Under the pieces are notes generated by a model. That model made no database searches, was not told where the DNA came from, and was given only the letters and a program-made list of their open reading frames with translations. From NCBI GenBank assembly GCA_029006755.1, contig JAQXGO010000013.1, forward strand, positions 1 through 32,011: DNA of 32,011 nucleotides. The letters run 5' to 3'. Below are positions 1-8,785 of the stretch, piece after piece (within the stretch, counting starts at the first letter, position 1; the number at the start of each line of letters is the position of its first letter). The stretch comes from Clostridia bacterium. GTDB taxonomy: Bacteria > Bacillota > Clostridia > UMGS1883 > UMGS1540. The position numbers and the translations under genes are program-made.

Positions 1-63
1 AAGCTCTAAAAGTTCACGCATGCCTTTTATTCGCTGCGCAATTTCCATAATTTTTTCATCCAT
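1..63 (-). CDS. XRE/cupin-type transcriptional regulator, N-terminal fragment
   Basis: Only the first 21 codons are present; the gene runs off the left edge. The start ATG (61-63) follows a GGAGG about 8 nt upstream. The visible peptide begins MDEKIMEIAQRIKGMREL, which has the amphipathic first helix seen at the start of XRE helix-turn-helix regulators, often fused to a C-terminal cupin in Clostridia. The HTH recognition helix and any cupin lie outside the window, so the family call is an inference from a short N-terminus. It follows cpsB by 62 nt on the same strand. An inverted repeat in that gap suggests separate or self-regulated expression. Confidence 0.5.
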   Translation of the reverse strand, partial: MDEKIMEIAQRIKGMRELLEL

Positions 64-91
64 TTTATTCGCCTCCATACATCTGATCCAT

Positions 92-108
92 ATTGTGATT
101 GCCACAAT
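92..108. promoter_or_regulatory. Operator-like inverted repeat ATTGTG-N5-CACAAT
   Basis: A perfect 6-bp inverted repeat (92-97 and 103-108, 5-nt spacer) lies about 29 nt upstream of the regulator start, in the 62-nt gap after cpsB. Its size and position fit a dimeric repressor operator. The spacer is short for a stable RNA hairpin and there is no T-tract. I see no convincing -35/-10 pair around it. The function is inferred. Confidence 0.35.
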
Positions 109-125
109 GAAAGCTTTATATATCT

Positions 126-854
126 TTATTCATGATATGCAGAAAGAAAGCACATGGGATTATCCCAAAGCAAGCGCTGCGCGTACGCCTTACCACATAT
201 GCGGCGGAGCCTTGCTGCGATGATTGGAGAGAGAGGTGCACGAGTGGTTAGGTTGTGACAATCAGAGGCCACAACAAATACAAGATGATTCCGAAGTAGT
301 TTGCGTACGAAAAGTGCAGTACGCAATCCAAAGCGATAAAAAAGGGAGTGTGCATCAACTTGCAGCAGGGCACCGTTTTCTACGAGCATTCGGGAAAATG
401 CAAGTCTGTTTTTACAACGAAAGCTCCGTTCCACATGTGCCAAAACCGGAATAAAACCATTTTGCCGCATTTGCAGAACAATTTGCAGTACAACCTGCGT
501 TGACAAAAGAGAAGAAAGCTCAACCAGTACATATTGACTTTCTGCAAGTGTCAAGGCACTTCCATTCAGCAGGGCATCCAGAGAGTCTGCATCAGCATAC
601 ACTTCATTTCCACTATAAACATGAATGGAAAGGTTTTCTTTTGCAGCCACCTGATTTAGGGCAGCCACGCGAGATACTAAGGTGTCACGGCTTGGCGCAT
701 CAGAAAGCAGACTCTTATAATGCGGAGTGGCAATGATATGCTTTGTGCCGTTCCGGGCGGCCATTCGGAGCATTTTTACTGCCTTTTCCTTTGTATCGGG
801 CCCATCGTCCGTATGCCAGAGAATATGGGCGTGTGAATCGATATATGAAAACAT
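126..854 (-). CDS. cpsB: CpsB/CapC-type manganese-dependent protein-tyrosine phosphatase (PHP domain)
   Basis: This is a 242-residue PHP-family phosphatase of the type that dephosphorylates the C-terminal tyrosine cluster of the partner BY-kinase in capsule or exopolysaccharide export. Metal-ligand motifs are visible in order: DSHAH near residue 7, TDDG near 15, ATPHY near 42, LAHVER around 140 and ASDCH near 196. The length is close to the usual 240-255. The first motif reads SHAHILWHTDD where most homologues have HSHILPGIDD, a mild variation that keeps the ligands. The start overlaps the kinase stop codon as TAATG, and the AT-rich codons just upstream offer no Shine-Dalgarno, so translation is probably coupled to cpsD. 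It is cytoplasmic. Confidence 0.88.
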   Translation of the reverse strand: MFSYIDSHAHILWHTDDGPDTKEKAVKMLRMAARNGTKHIIATPHYKSLLSDAPSRDTLVSRVAALNQVAAKENLSIHVYSGNEVYADADSLDALLNGSALTLAESQYVLVELSSLLSTQVVLQIVLQMRQNGFIPVLAHVERSFRCKNRLAFSRMLVENGALLQVDAHSLFYRFGLRTALFVRKLLRNHLVFVVASDCHNLTTRAPLSPIIAARLRRICGKAYAQRLLWDNPMCFLSAYHE

Positions 855-1564
855 TAGTAATATTTATAGTATTTGTAATAATAGCTGTAATGCTTGTAGC
901 CACGGGTGCGCTTTGATACATTATTCATAACAAAGCCCAGAATATTTGCACCGGCAGTTTGCAAGTTGCGAACAGCTATATCTAAATCATCCATGTTTGT
1001 TTTGTCAGAGGATACAATCATAAGGGTTGCATCTGAAAAACGTGAGCAGATAGCAGCATCGGTCAAGGCTGCTACGGGAGGCGTATCAATTATAATAATA
1101 TCAAATATTTCGCGTAGTTCATTAATAATGCCCGCAAATTGCGCAGACACCAAAACCTCTGCAGGGTTTGGGGGAACGGTGCCAACATTTAAAAGAAAAA
1201 GATGTTCCACATCAGTTGGTTTAATCGCGTCCTCTAAGCTGTTTTTTCCTAAAAAGTAGTCCATGATGCCAATGGTATTGTCATAGTGGAAAAAGCGGTG
1301 CAAAACAGGACGACGTAAGTCAAGATCTAAAAGAAGGGTCTTTGTGCCGGCATAAGCAAACACCTTTGCTAAATTACATGCAGTTGTAGATTTTCCTTCT
1401 TGAGAAACGGAACTTGTCAGCATTATGGTCTGTGTTTTAGACACACTGCCGGAAAATTCAATATTGGTACGAAGTACGCGATAGGCTTCCATCGCCGGGG
1501 CATCGTTTTTCAGCAGGTAATGCTCACGATGAGACTTATGAGTGTTTTTTTTAGCATTACTCAT
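854..1564 (-). CDS. cpsD: CpsD/CapB-type bacterial tyrosine kinase, polysaccharide regulation
   Basis: This is the cytoplasmic BY-kinase that autophosphorylates on tyrosines and works with the membrane activator CpsC to control polysaccharide chain length and export. The Walker A motif SSVSQEGKST, the Walker A' segment LLLDLDLRRP and the Walker B segment IIIIDTPPV are all present. The C-terminus is a tyrosine cluster (YKHYSYYYKYYKYY), the phosphorylation site in this family. I chose the ATG at 1564 because GAAAGGAG lies 8 nt upstream. An in-frame start 30 nt earlier has no ribosome site. The start overlaps the cpsC end by 8 nt (ATGAGTAA). The length is about 236 residues, normal for the split Gram-positive form. 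Confidence 0.92.
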   Translation of the reverse strand: MSNAKKNTHKSHREHYLLKNDAPAMEAYRVLRTNIEFSGSVSKTQTIMLTSSVSQEGKSTTACNLAKVFAYAGTKTLLLDLDLRRPVLHRFFHYDNTIGIMDYFLGKNSLEDAIKPTDVEHLFLLNVGTVPPNPAEVLVSAQFAGIINELREIFDIIIIDTPPVAALTDAAICSRFSDATLMIVSSDKTNMDDLDIAVRNLQTAGANILGFVMNNVSKRTRGYKHYSYYYKYYKYY

Positions 1565-2264
1565 CGGGAAAATCTCCTTTCTCCTTGACATCATTTTGTG
1601 TAATTTGCGGAATTAATGCCAATATAGGAAGTCCGTAGTGGTCACCAATGTCATCAGGACCATGGATAGTCTTATCAAAAATTTCAAGAATGAACACGAT
1701 GCCAACACCTAATGCTACGCCAATTGCAAAGGCAATGAGCAGATAATTACGCGCAGAAGAAGAATCCGGTGCGGGAGGAATGTTGGCGCGATCAACGGGC
1801 TGTATATTTTCGATTTTTGTCAATTCGCGCGCTTCTACAATTAAAACATCCGTAATTGCATTCGCAATACTGGCAGCATGAGAGGCATTCGAACTCTTTA
1901 CAGTTAACTTCATGATGCGGGAATCTTCCATAAGAGAAATGGATATTTTGGAAGGGTCAATCCTTACATCCGCAGGAAGCTTTTGCCGCACAGCATCAAG
2001 CACGCGGTTGCTCGTAGCAATAACTTGGCAATCCGATAGCATTTTTTCTGCAATGGCAATATTTGTCATTGTAGTTTCATCAGCCTGTGGACTATCATTC
2101 GATACGAATATTGTTGTGGAAGCAACAAAAACCGGATCCATGCGATACATTACGTAATATGTAGCTACTGTCATGCATATCAGTATGCTAATAAGCCATA
2201 TGTATGCACGAGCCTTCAGAGCAATCAGCATCTGATTTAAATCCATTACCTTCCGAACATTCAT
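1557..2264 (-). CDS. cpsC: CpsC/CapA-type Wzz chain-length determinant, tyrosine-kinase activator
   Basis: The protein is about 235 residues with the Wzz layout. There is one membrane segment near residues 20-42 (AYIWLISILICMTVATYYV), an extracellular domain, and a second membrane segment near 170-195 (YLLIAFAIGVALGVGIVFI) preceded by the proline-rich IPPAPDSSS stretch. A short cytoplasmic tail would activate CpsD. The start is the ATG at 2264, with AAAGGA 9 nt upstream. The longer reading frame would need a TTG at 2291 with no ribosome site. It lies 30 nt after the dehydratase gene and overlaps cpsD by 8 nt, so it belongs to one transcript. In the family this protein sets polymer length and exposes the kinase active site. 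Confidence 0.9.
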   Translation of the reverse strand: MNVRKVMDLNQMLIALKARAYIWLISILICMTVATYYVMYRMDPVFVASTTIFVSNDSPQADETTMTNIAIAEKMLSDCQVIATSNRVLDAVRQKLPADVRIDPSKISISLMEDSRIMKLTVKSSNASHAASIANAITDVLIVEARELTKIENIQPVDRANIPPAPDSSSARNYLLIAFAIGVALGVGIVFILEIFDKTIHGPDDIGDHYGLPILALIPQITQNDVKEKGDFPDE

Positions 2265-2294
2265 AGAAAAAAATCCTTTCGTAGTTAGCAATGA

Positions 2295-4136
2295 CTATGT
2301 TATGGGTTGTAATTTTTTACCGATTAGGCTTTCAATACCGGCAATAAGCTTTGCATCATCCTTGTCTACGTATGCCCGTAATGCATAAACCCTATCCAAG
2401 AAATCCTCTTCAATTTCTGTTGGAGGAACCGTATAGATTTTCTTGTATTTTGTAGCTGTGATCCCTTCTTCTTTCAGGAGAAGTTCCTCATAAAGCTTTT
2501 CACCGGGACGCAATCCTGTGTAAACAATTTTAATTTCCTTTCCAGGTTCAAAACCGGCAAGGCGAATCATTTTCTCAGCTAAATCAACAATCTTCACGGG
2601 TTCACCCATATCAAGAATAAAGATTTCACCGCCTTTTGCCAGTGTGCCGGATTGAATGACAAGCTGCGCAGCTTCCGGAATCGTCATGAAAAATCTTGTG
2701 ATTTCCGGATGTGTTACGGTCACAGGACCGCCATAGGCAATTTGCTTTTTAAAATAAGGAATCACGCTACCATTTGAACCTAAAACATTTCCAAAACGTA
2801 CCAGAGAAAAACAGGTTTTACTTCTTTTACTTAAGTATTGAATGATCATTTCAGCTGTACGTTTAGTGGCACCCATAACATTTGTCGGATTTACTGCCTT
2901 ATCTGTTGAAATGAGCACAAAACGAGACACGTTATGTCTATCAGCGCAAAACGCAACATTTAAAGTACCAAAAATGTTGTTTTTCACAGCTTCGCCGGGA
3001 CAATCCTCCATAATGGGGACATGTTTATGTGCGGCTGCGTGAAAAACAATGTCCGGCTTAACACAGGAAAAAACTTCATTCAAGCGAACTTCATCGCGAA
3101 CCGAACCGATCAGCAGTTTCGTAGCAAGCTTCGGATACATGCGGCGTAATTCATTTTGTAATGTGTAAGCATCATTTTCAATTATATCAAAAAGAACGAG
3201 CTTTTGCAAAGAAAAACGTGCAAGCTGACGGCAAAGCTCACTGCCAATGGAGCCGCCGGCGCCTGTAACCAAAACCGTTTTTCCTTCTAAAGACTCTTTG
3301 ATTTCAGAGGAATCTAAGGTGATTTCATCTCGATTTAAAAAGGTCGTGATATCAATATCCTGAAAAGTAGATACAGAAATGCCTTCAAACAGAATGCTCT
3401 GCATAGAGGGCAATGTTTGCATCCTTTTACCGGTGGATAATGCGATTTCTGCGATTTCCTTTCGCTTGGTTTCGGAAACAGAAGGAATAGCAAGGAGAAT
3501 CATGTCAATTTCATATTCCTTCACAAGCTTTGGAATATCCTGTGTTGTACCGACAACCTGAACGCCATGGATAAAGCAATGCATCTTTTCCGGGTTATCG
3601 TCCACCATGACAACAGGAACATAAACATCATGTGCAGTATCTTTCATCGCGCTGATTGCCATCGTTGCCGCATCTCCGGCACCAACGATTAGTACGCGGT
3701 GCATAATCGAAGATTTTGAACGGCGAAGGTAGCCGCGGAGCACACGATATATGATGCGGGACGAACCGATTAGAAGAATTTCAATCGTCCAGCCTACTGC
3801 ATAACCAGGCAATGGCACATACAGGCCTAAAGAGCGATGAAACACAAAGCAGATGATGGTAGAGAGGAGAAGACCGCTCATTAAGAAACCGGTTTCAGGA
3901 AGTTCTGCGTATTCCCATAGGCTTGAATATGCATGGAAAAAATGCAATATGAATAGTGATAAAACAATTGCAGATCCTACATAGCTGTAAAACGATAAGC
4001 CATCGTGCCAAGACAGAGGGGATGCAGGAACAATCAAGGTGGCAACTGTATAGGCTATAAAAACTGATAACAGATCCCAGGCCAGCAATACGCAGCGACG
4101 CAACATTAAGCTGCCGAATCTTTTGCTCATCTTCAT
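2295..4136 (-). CDS. Membrane-anchored UDP-GlcNAc 4,6-dehydratase-type protein (CapD/PglF/WbpM family)
   Basis: The protein has 613 residues. It has four predicted membrane helices in about the first 120 residues, a Rossmann-like region beginning RVLIVGAGDAATMA, and a second, catalytic SDR domain from about residue 285 starting TVLVTGAGGSIGSELCRQL. The active-site segment reads STDKAVNPTNVMGATKR. The Tyr of the usual YxxxK is replaced by Met, as is typical for PglF/WbpM/FlaA1-type dehydratases. These convert UDP-GlcNAc to the 4-keto-6-deoxy sugar, the first step to bacillosamine, QuiNAc or FucNAc. AAAGGA lies 10 nt before the ATG. It sits between prs and cpsC on one strand, so it probably feeds the polysaccharide regulated by the module. 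The exact stereochemistry is not readable from sequence. Confidence 0.88.
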   Translation of the reverse strand: MKMSKRFGSLMLRRCVLLAWDLLSVFIAYTVATLIVPASPLSWHDGLSFYSYVGSAIVLSLFILHFFHAYSSLWEYAELPETGFLMSGLLLSTIICFVFHRSLGLYVPLPGYAVGWTIEILLIGSSRIIYRVLRGYLRRSKSSIMHRVLIVGAGDAATMAISAMKDTAHDVYVPVVMVDDNPEKMHCFIHGVQVVGTTQDIPKLVKEYEIDMILLAIPSVSETKRKEIAEIALSTGKRMQTLPSMQSILFEGISVSTFQDIDITTFLNRDEITLDSSEIKESLEGKTVLVTGAGGSIGSELCRQLARFSLQKLVLFDIIENDAYTLQNELRRMYPKLATKLLIGSVRDEVRLNEVFSCVKPDIVFHAAAHKHVPIMEDCPGEAVKNNIFGTLNVAFCADRHNVSRFVLISTDKAVNPTNVMGATKRTAEMIIQYLSKRSKTCFSLVRFGNVLGSNGSVIPYFKKQIAYGGPVTVTHPEITRFFMTIPEAAQLVIQSGTLAKGGEIFILDMGEPVKIVDLAEKMIRLAGFEPGKEIKIVYTGLRPGEKLYEELLLKEEGITATKYKKIYTVPPTEIEEDFLDRVYALRAYVDKDDAKLIAGIESLIGKKLQPIT

Positions 4137-4177
4137 GCCAACGAAATCCTTTCAAATATATAGGGGTTTGCATTAGA

Positions 4178-5194
4178 TTATGCAAACATGGGGCTGACAG
4201 AAATATCTGCATAAATACGCTTAATTGCTTCAGCAAAAATGTCTGCAACAGATAATACATGAATCTTATCCAGCATTTTTTCAGGAGGCAGAGCAATCGT
4301 ATCCAGAACAACCAATTCCTTAATGGGGCAATTCTGAATTCTTTCCAATGCCGGGCCGGATAAAACCGGGTGCGTGCAACAGGCGTAAATTTCCTTTGCG
4401 CCGCGTTCCATCAAAGCTGAGGCACCATGCGTAATTGTGCCGGCAGTATCAATCATGTCGTCAACCAAAATAATGCGTTTATCTTTAATATCACCGATAA
4501 TATTCATAACTTCGGCAACATTTGCTTTCGGACGTCGCTTATCAATGATGGCGATAGGCACATTCAGACGTTGTGCAAACTTTCTGGCACGCGTTACACT
4601 GCCAAAGTCAGGGGATACAACCACAACATCATCCATATTGTCAGCAAATTTTTTCATAAAATAAGGGGCAAGTTTCGGGAAACCGAGCAGATGGTCAACA
4701 GGAATGTTAAAAAATCCCTGAATCTGCGGTGCATGTAAATCCATAGTCAAAACACGATTTGCACCAGCGGCAGCAATCAAGTCCGCAACAAGTTTTGCGG
4801 AAATCGGATCGCGAGCCTTTGCCTTTCTATCCTGACGTGCATAGCCGTAATAGGGGATCACTGCAGTGATTCGGCCTGCAGATGCACGCTTGAAAGCATC
4901 AATCATAATCAATAATTCCATGAGGTTGTCGTTCACAGGATTGCAAGTGGATTGTACCACAAAGACATCAGAGCCACGAACGGTTTCGTTAATATTCACG
5001 AAAATCTCACCGTCGCTAAATTTGCCGACAGTCGACTTACCCAAGGAAATATCATCCATATGAAGAGTGATATCATTTGGGCAAACAAGCTTATACTCTG
5101 CTACTTTGTTTTTGAGTTCCGCTACAATGTCAACAGCAAGCTGAGGGTTTGAGTTGGCGGTGAAAATTTTTATGTCATTTCCATGGGTTATCAT
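4178..5194 (-). CDS. prs: Ribose-phosphate pyrophosphokinase (PRPP synthase)
   Basis: This enzyme makes PRPP from ribose 5-phosphate and ATP for purine, pyrimidine, His, Trp and NAD synthesis. Recognisable segments include [17 protein letters not shown], the ATP/flexible-loop segment [43 protein letters not shown] and the PRPP-binding loop [16 protein letters not shown]. The ATG at 5194 is preferred over one at 5200, because AAGGGAG is 8 nt from the former and only 2 nt from the latter. The protein is about 338 residues, longer than the usual 310-320. The extra length is about 20 residues inserted between the first helix and the [14 protein letters not shown] motif. Its promoter is read at 5295-5323, and 41 nt separate it from the dehydratase gene. 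Confidence 0.95.
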   Translation of the reverse strand: MITHGNDIKIFTANSNPQLAVDIVAELKNKVAEYKLVCPNDITLHMDDISLGKSTVGKFSDGEIFVNINETVRGSDVFVVQSTCNPVNDNLMELLIMIDAFKRASAGRITAVIPYYGYARQDRKAKARDPISAKLVADLIAAAGANRVLTMDLHAPQIQGFFNIPVDHLLGFPKLAPYFMKKFADNMDDVVVVSPDFGSVTRARKFAQRLNVPIAIIDKRRPKANVAEVMNIIGDIKDKRIILVDDMIDTAGTITHGASALMERGAKEIYACCTHPVLSGPALERIQNCPIKELVVLDTIALPPEKMLDKIHVLSVADIFAEAIKRIYADISVSPMFA

Positions 5195-5294
5195 TGGCAT
5201 ATCTCCCTTTTCTTAATACTACTATTTGGCAAATACAACTGGATATTCTTGGTAATAGAAAATATCTTAAAACAAACCAAACCTACTTTAAAAT

Positions 5295-5323
5295 ATTATA
5301 CCGCACTTTCGACAAAAAAGCAA
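5295..5323 (-). promoter_or_regulatory. Sigma-A-type promoter of prs (and the cps genes)
   Basis: On the minus strand, TTGCTT (5318-5323) and TATAAT (5295-5300) are separated by exactly 17 nt. The promoter sits right behind the trmFO stop codon and about 100 nt ahead of the prs start. The leader of roughly 90 nt shows no riboswitch I recognise. No other promoter is obvious down to cpsB, so prs, the dehydratase and cpsCDB may share this one. Confidence 0.72.
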
Positions 5324-5326
5324 CAC

Positions 5327-6631
5327 TTATTTAGTGAAAAGTGCAAAAAAATCTTTCAAATGCGATAGAGAACGTAAAGACAGTGTTTCATATCTTGTGC
5401 GCTTATCGCGAATCCTTTCATTCAGGGGCGGCAAAAGACCAAAATTGGCATTCATAGGTTGAAAGACGCCTTTTGTATCTTCAGAAATATAATGTGAAAG
5501 CGCACCCAGCATACTTTCTCTTGGTAAAACGAGTGTTTCCTGTCCGCATGCACGACGAAAAGCATTCATGCCTGCCATAATGCCGGCAGCGGCGGATTCC
5601 ATATAGCCCTCAACGCCTGTAATCTGTCCTGCAAAAAAAATGTTCGGATAGGCACGCAAGGAAAAATCCGGGGACAAAACCTTGGGAGAATCAATAAAGC
5701 TATTTCTGTGCATAACACCATATCGGGCGAAAACAGCATCATGCAGTGCCGGAATCATAGAAAACACGCGCTTTTGTTCGCCCCATTTTAAGTTGGTTTG
5801 AAAACCGACAAGATTAAAAAGCGTACCGGCTTTATTGTCCTGCCGAAGCTGGACGGCGGCGTACGGACGAGAATTGTCTGCCGGATTGGTTAATCCTACC
5901 GGACGAAGCGGGCCGAAACGCAAAGTGTCCATACCGCGAGATGCCATCACCTCTACCGGCATGCAACCCTCAAAAACCGTTTTATGATCTGCTTCGTGTA
6001 AAACAGCACATTCAGCCGATAATAAAGCTTCGTAAAAAGCAGTATATTCTTCCTGATTCATCGGACAGTTTATGTAATCATCGCCTCCGCGCCCGTATCG
6101 GGCGCCCAAAAAGGCCCGTGACATGTCAATGCTGTCTCGGTAAACAATTGGGGCGGCAGCATCGTAAAAACTGAGACTGTCGCCGGTGAGTGTTTTGATA
6201 TCCTCTGCTAAGGAACCATCCGTTAACGGACCGGTGCAAACAACAACAAAGCCATCCCGCGGGATTTTGGTCATTTCCTCCCGGACAAGGGTAATGCGAG
6301 GGTGGCCTTCGATTTTTTCCGTTACAAGCGCGGCGAAAACATTCCGATCCACTGCCAGCGCGCCACCGGCCGGAACAGCGGATGCAGCTGCACATTGCAG
6401 CGTAATGGATCCCAATAGGCGCATTTCTTCTTTTAACAGGCCGCTTGCACTATCTAAACGATCTGCCTTTAGAGAATTACTGCAAACCAGTTCACATAAA
6501 GATTCAAGTCGGTGTGCCGGAGAAAAACGTATGGGCTTCATTTCGTGTAAAATCACGTCAGCTCCATAATTTGCAGCCTGAAAAGCGGCTTCGCAGCCTG
6601 CAAGACCGCCGCCAATTACATGAATTTGCAT
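5327..6631 (-). CDS. trmFO: Methylenetetrahydrofolate-tRNA-(uracil-5-)-methyltransferase TrmFO
   Basis: This is the folate- and FAD-dependent enzyme that methylates U54 in the T-loop of tRNA. The FAD-binding Rossmann motif is HVIGGGLAGCEAAFQAA at residues 4-20. Family signatures are SNSLKADRLDSASGLLKEE and the C-terminal ITGVEGYMESAAAGIMAG. The product has 434 residues, the normal size. The start is the ATG at 6631, with GGAG 6 nt upstream, rather than the longer frame. It begins 10 nt after the topA stop, the common topA-trmFO pairing in Bacillota, so the two are probably one transcript. No clear terminator follows; the prs promoter begins almost at its stop codon. Confidence 0.95.
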   Translation of the reverse strand: MQIHVIGGGLAGCEAAFQAANYGADVILHEMKPIRFSPAHRLESLCELVCSNSLKADRLDSASGLLKEEMRLLGSITLQCAAASAVPAGGALAVDRNVFAALVTEKIEGHPRITLVREEMTKIPRDGFVVVCTGPLTDGSLAEDIKTLTGDSLSFYDAAAPIVYRDSIDMSRAFLGARYGRGGDDYINCPMNQEEYTAFYEALLSAECAVLHEADHKTVFEGCMPVEVMASRGMDTLRFGPLRPVGLTNPADNSRPYAAVQLRQDNKAGTLFNLVGFQTNLKWGEQKRVFSMIPALHDAVFARYGVMHRNSFIDSPKVLSPDFSLRAYPNIFFAGQITGVEGYMESAAAGIMAGMNAFRRACGQETLVLPRESMLGALSHYISEDTKGVFQPMNANFGLLPPLNERIRDKRTRYETLSLRSLSHLKDFFALFTK

Positions 6632-6641
6632 GGTATACTCC

Positions 6642-8696
6642 TTATTTGCAATCTTTATTGGAGCAGGCCACAAAGTGCGATTTGCCCCTTCTTTTTTCTA
6701 CCAAGGGACTTTCGCACTTATTGCAAAGCTGCCCGGTAGGCTTATCCCAAAGCATTACATCGCAGTTGTCGCTATTTTCACATACGTAGAAAAGGCGGCC
6801 CTTTTTAGAAACGCGTTCCAGAATTTTATTGCCGCATTTAGGACAGGGCACGCCAATGTCCTTGGTAATCGGTTTTGCATTTCTGCATTCAGGGAATCCG
6901 GGACAGGCTAAAAATTTGCCAAAACGTCCCATTTTATACACCATCGTCCGGCCACATTTTTCGCAGATAACGTCCGATTCTTCATCTCGAACTTCCATCT
7001 TGCCGATGGCGGCATCTGCTTTTTGCAGTGTATCAGAAAATGGCACATAGAAAGCGCGCACTAATGAAACCCAGTCTTCCGTACCTTCTTCCACATGGTC
7101 AAGCTGTGCTTCCATATCTGCTGTGAATTCAACGTTAATAATATTGCCAAAATAGTCCTTCATAAGTTCGGTGGTTACATAGCCAAGTTCTGTGGGATAA
7201 AACAGCTTTTTCTCGCGCACTACATAGCCACGGGTTAATATAGTGGAAATAGTCGGCGCATAGGTGCTCGGACGTCCGATGCCCTTTTCCTCCATAGCTC
7301 GAACCAATGCACCTTCTGTATAGCGAGAAGGCGGTTCCGTAAAGTTCTGCTGTTTCTCCAGCTTTTTCAGTGTCAAGATTTGTCCTTTGGTCAAGGAAGG
7401 CAAGGCACCGCTAATACTATCATCCGCATCATCTCCATAAAGCATTTCAAAGCCTTTGAATTTTTGTTTGGAGAAAGAGGCTTTGAAAATATAATCGGCA
7501 GCGGAAATATCAGTTTGCAGTGTTTCGTATACGGCGTTTGCCATTTGGCTTGCCATAAACCGTTCCCAAATCAGCTTATAAAGCTTATACTGGTCGTTGG
7601 GGAGGGATTGTTTAGCAAGATCCGGCGTGATGGCAACATTGGTAGGACGAATAGCTTCGTGGGCATCCTGCGCACCGGCACGGCTTTTATAGTAACGGGG
7701 GCTTGGTGGATTAAACTTCTCCCCATATTTTTCGGCAATAAAGAGGCGGGCGGCTTCCATGGCTTCTACGGATACACGCAGGGAGTCTGTACGCATGTAC
7801 GTGATAAGACCAACTGTACCGTACTCCTGCACATCCACACCTTCATATAAAATCTGCGCGGCTGCCATGGTTTTACGAGAAGTAAAGCCTAAGCGTCTTG
7901 AAGCTTCCTGCTGGAGCGTGCTGGTGGTAAAGGGCGGCGCAGGACTTTTTTGCTTTTCGTCATATTTGGCGGCAGCTACCGTAAAGTCTGATTTTTCAAG
8001 AATAGAGTATATTTCCTCAGCCGTCTGCTGATTTGAAATGGTTAGCTTCTTGCTGCCCTTTCCATGAAAACGAGCTTTAAACTCTGCTTTATGTTTCGGG
8101 TCCTTTAATACGGCGCTTAGTGTCCAGTATTCGTCGGGAATAAAGCCTTCAATTTCCTGCTCACGCTCTACAACAAGACGCGTAACAACAGATTGCACGC
8201 GACCGGCACTTAATCCCTTTTTGATTTTGCGCCATAGAAGCGGACTAAGCTGATAGCCTAAAATACGGTCAACAACTCGGCGTGCTTGCTGTGCATCGAC
8301 TAAAGACAGGTCAATTGCACGCGGCTCACGTACGGCAGCCTTGAGTGCTGTTTTGGTAATCTCATTGAAAGTAATACGGCAGGGAGAGGCGGGATCAAGC
8401 CCTAAAACAGAGGCCAAATGCCATGCAATGGCTTCTCCTTCGCGGTCAGGGTCAGTGGCCAGATACACATGGTCCGCTGCCTTGGCTTCTTTTTTCAAAG
8501 AAGCCATTAGATCTCCTTTCCCTCGAATTGTAATGTACTTGGGCATAAAGTTATTTTCAAGATCAATACCGAGCTGACTTTTCGGCAAATCCCGCAAATG
8601 ACCGAAAGATGCAACGACCGTATAGTCGCGCCCTAAATATTTTTTAATTGTTTTCGCTTTCGCGGGCGATTCCACAATGATTAAATATTTAGCCAT
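6642..8696 (-). CDS. topA: DNA topoisomerase I (type IA)
   Basis: This enzyme relaxes negatively supercoiled DNA through a 5'-phosphotyrosine intermediate. The N-terminal Toprim domain shows YLIIVESPAKAKTIKKYLG and the metal motif TDPDREGEAIAWH. The catalytic tyrosine is in GLITYMRTDS at about residue 300. Three C-terminal zinc-ribbon-like Cys4 modules follow, starting CEKCGRTMV, CPKCGNKIL and CNKCESPLV. The product has 684 residues, within the family range. The ATG at 8696 follows AAGGAAG; the longer frame upstream is just untranslated leader and promoter. It is co-oriented and nearly contiguous with trmFO. Confidence 0.97.
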   Translation of the reverse strand: MAKYLIIVESPAKAKTIKKYLGRDYTVVASFGHLRDLPKSQLGIDLENNFMPKYITIRGKGDLMASLKKEAKAADHVYLATDPDREGEAIAWHLASVLGLDPASPCRITFNEITKTALKAAVREPRAIDLSLVDAQQARRVVDRILGYQLSPLLWRKIKKGLSAGRVQSVVTRLVVEREQEIEGFIPDEYWTLSAVLKDPKHKAEFKARFHGKGSKKLTISNQQTAEEIYSILEKSDFTVAAAKYDEKQKSPAPPFTTSTLQQEASRRLGFTSRKTMAAAQILYEGVDVQEYGTVGLITYMRTDSLRVSVEAMEAARLFIAEKYGEKFNPPSPRYYKSRAGAQDAHEAIRPTNVAITPDLAKQSLPNDQYKLYKLIWERFMASQMANAVYETLQTDISAADYIFKASFSKQKFKGFEMLYGDDADDSISGALPSLTKGQILTLKKLEKQQNFTEPPSRYTEGALVRAMEEKGIGRPSTYAPTISTILTRGYVVREKKLFYPTELGYVTTELMKDYFGNIINVEFTADMEAQLDHVEEGTEDWVSLVRAFYVPFSDTLQKADAAIGKMEVRDEESDVICEKCGRTMVYKMGRFGKFLACPGFPECRNAKPITKDIGVPCPKCGNKILERVSKKGRLFYVCENSDNCDVMLWDKPTGQLCNKCESPLVEKRRGKSHFVACSNKDCK

Positions 8697-8739
8697 AAAG
8701 AGCTTCCTTTCTGCGTTTCTTACAACGGAAATATACTTA

Positions 8740-8768
8740 ACAATACCACATATATAGAAGAATTGCAA
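8740..8768 (-). promoter_or_regulatory. Sigma-A-type promoter of topA-trmFO
   Basis: TTGCAA (8763-8768) and TATTGT (8740-8745) on the minus strand are spaced by 17 nt and stand about 45 nt ahead of the topA start. The promoter fits entirely in the 89-nt gap after uvrC. Confidence 0.62.
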
Positions 8769-8785
8769 CCAAAAATTTCCTTTTT

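Noticed and set aside
906-1259. 117-codon plus-strand frame inside cpsD
   Set aside because: It is the mirror of conserved kinase codons; there is no independent support.
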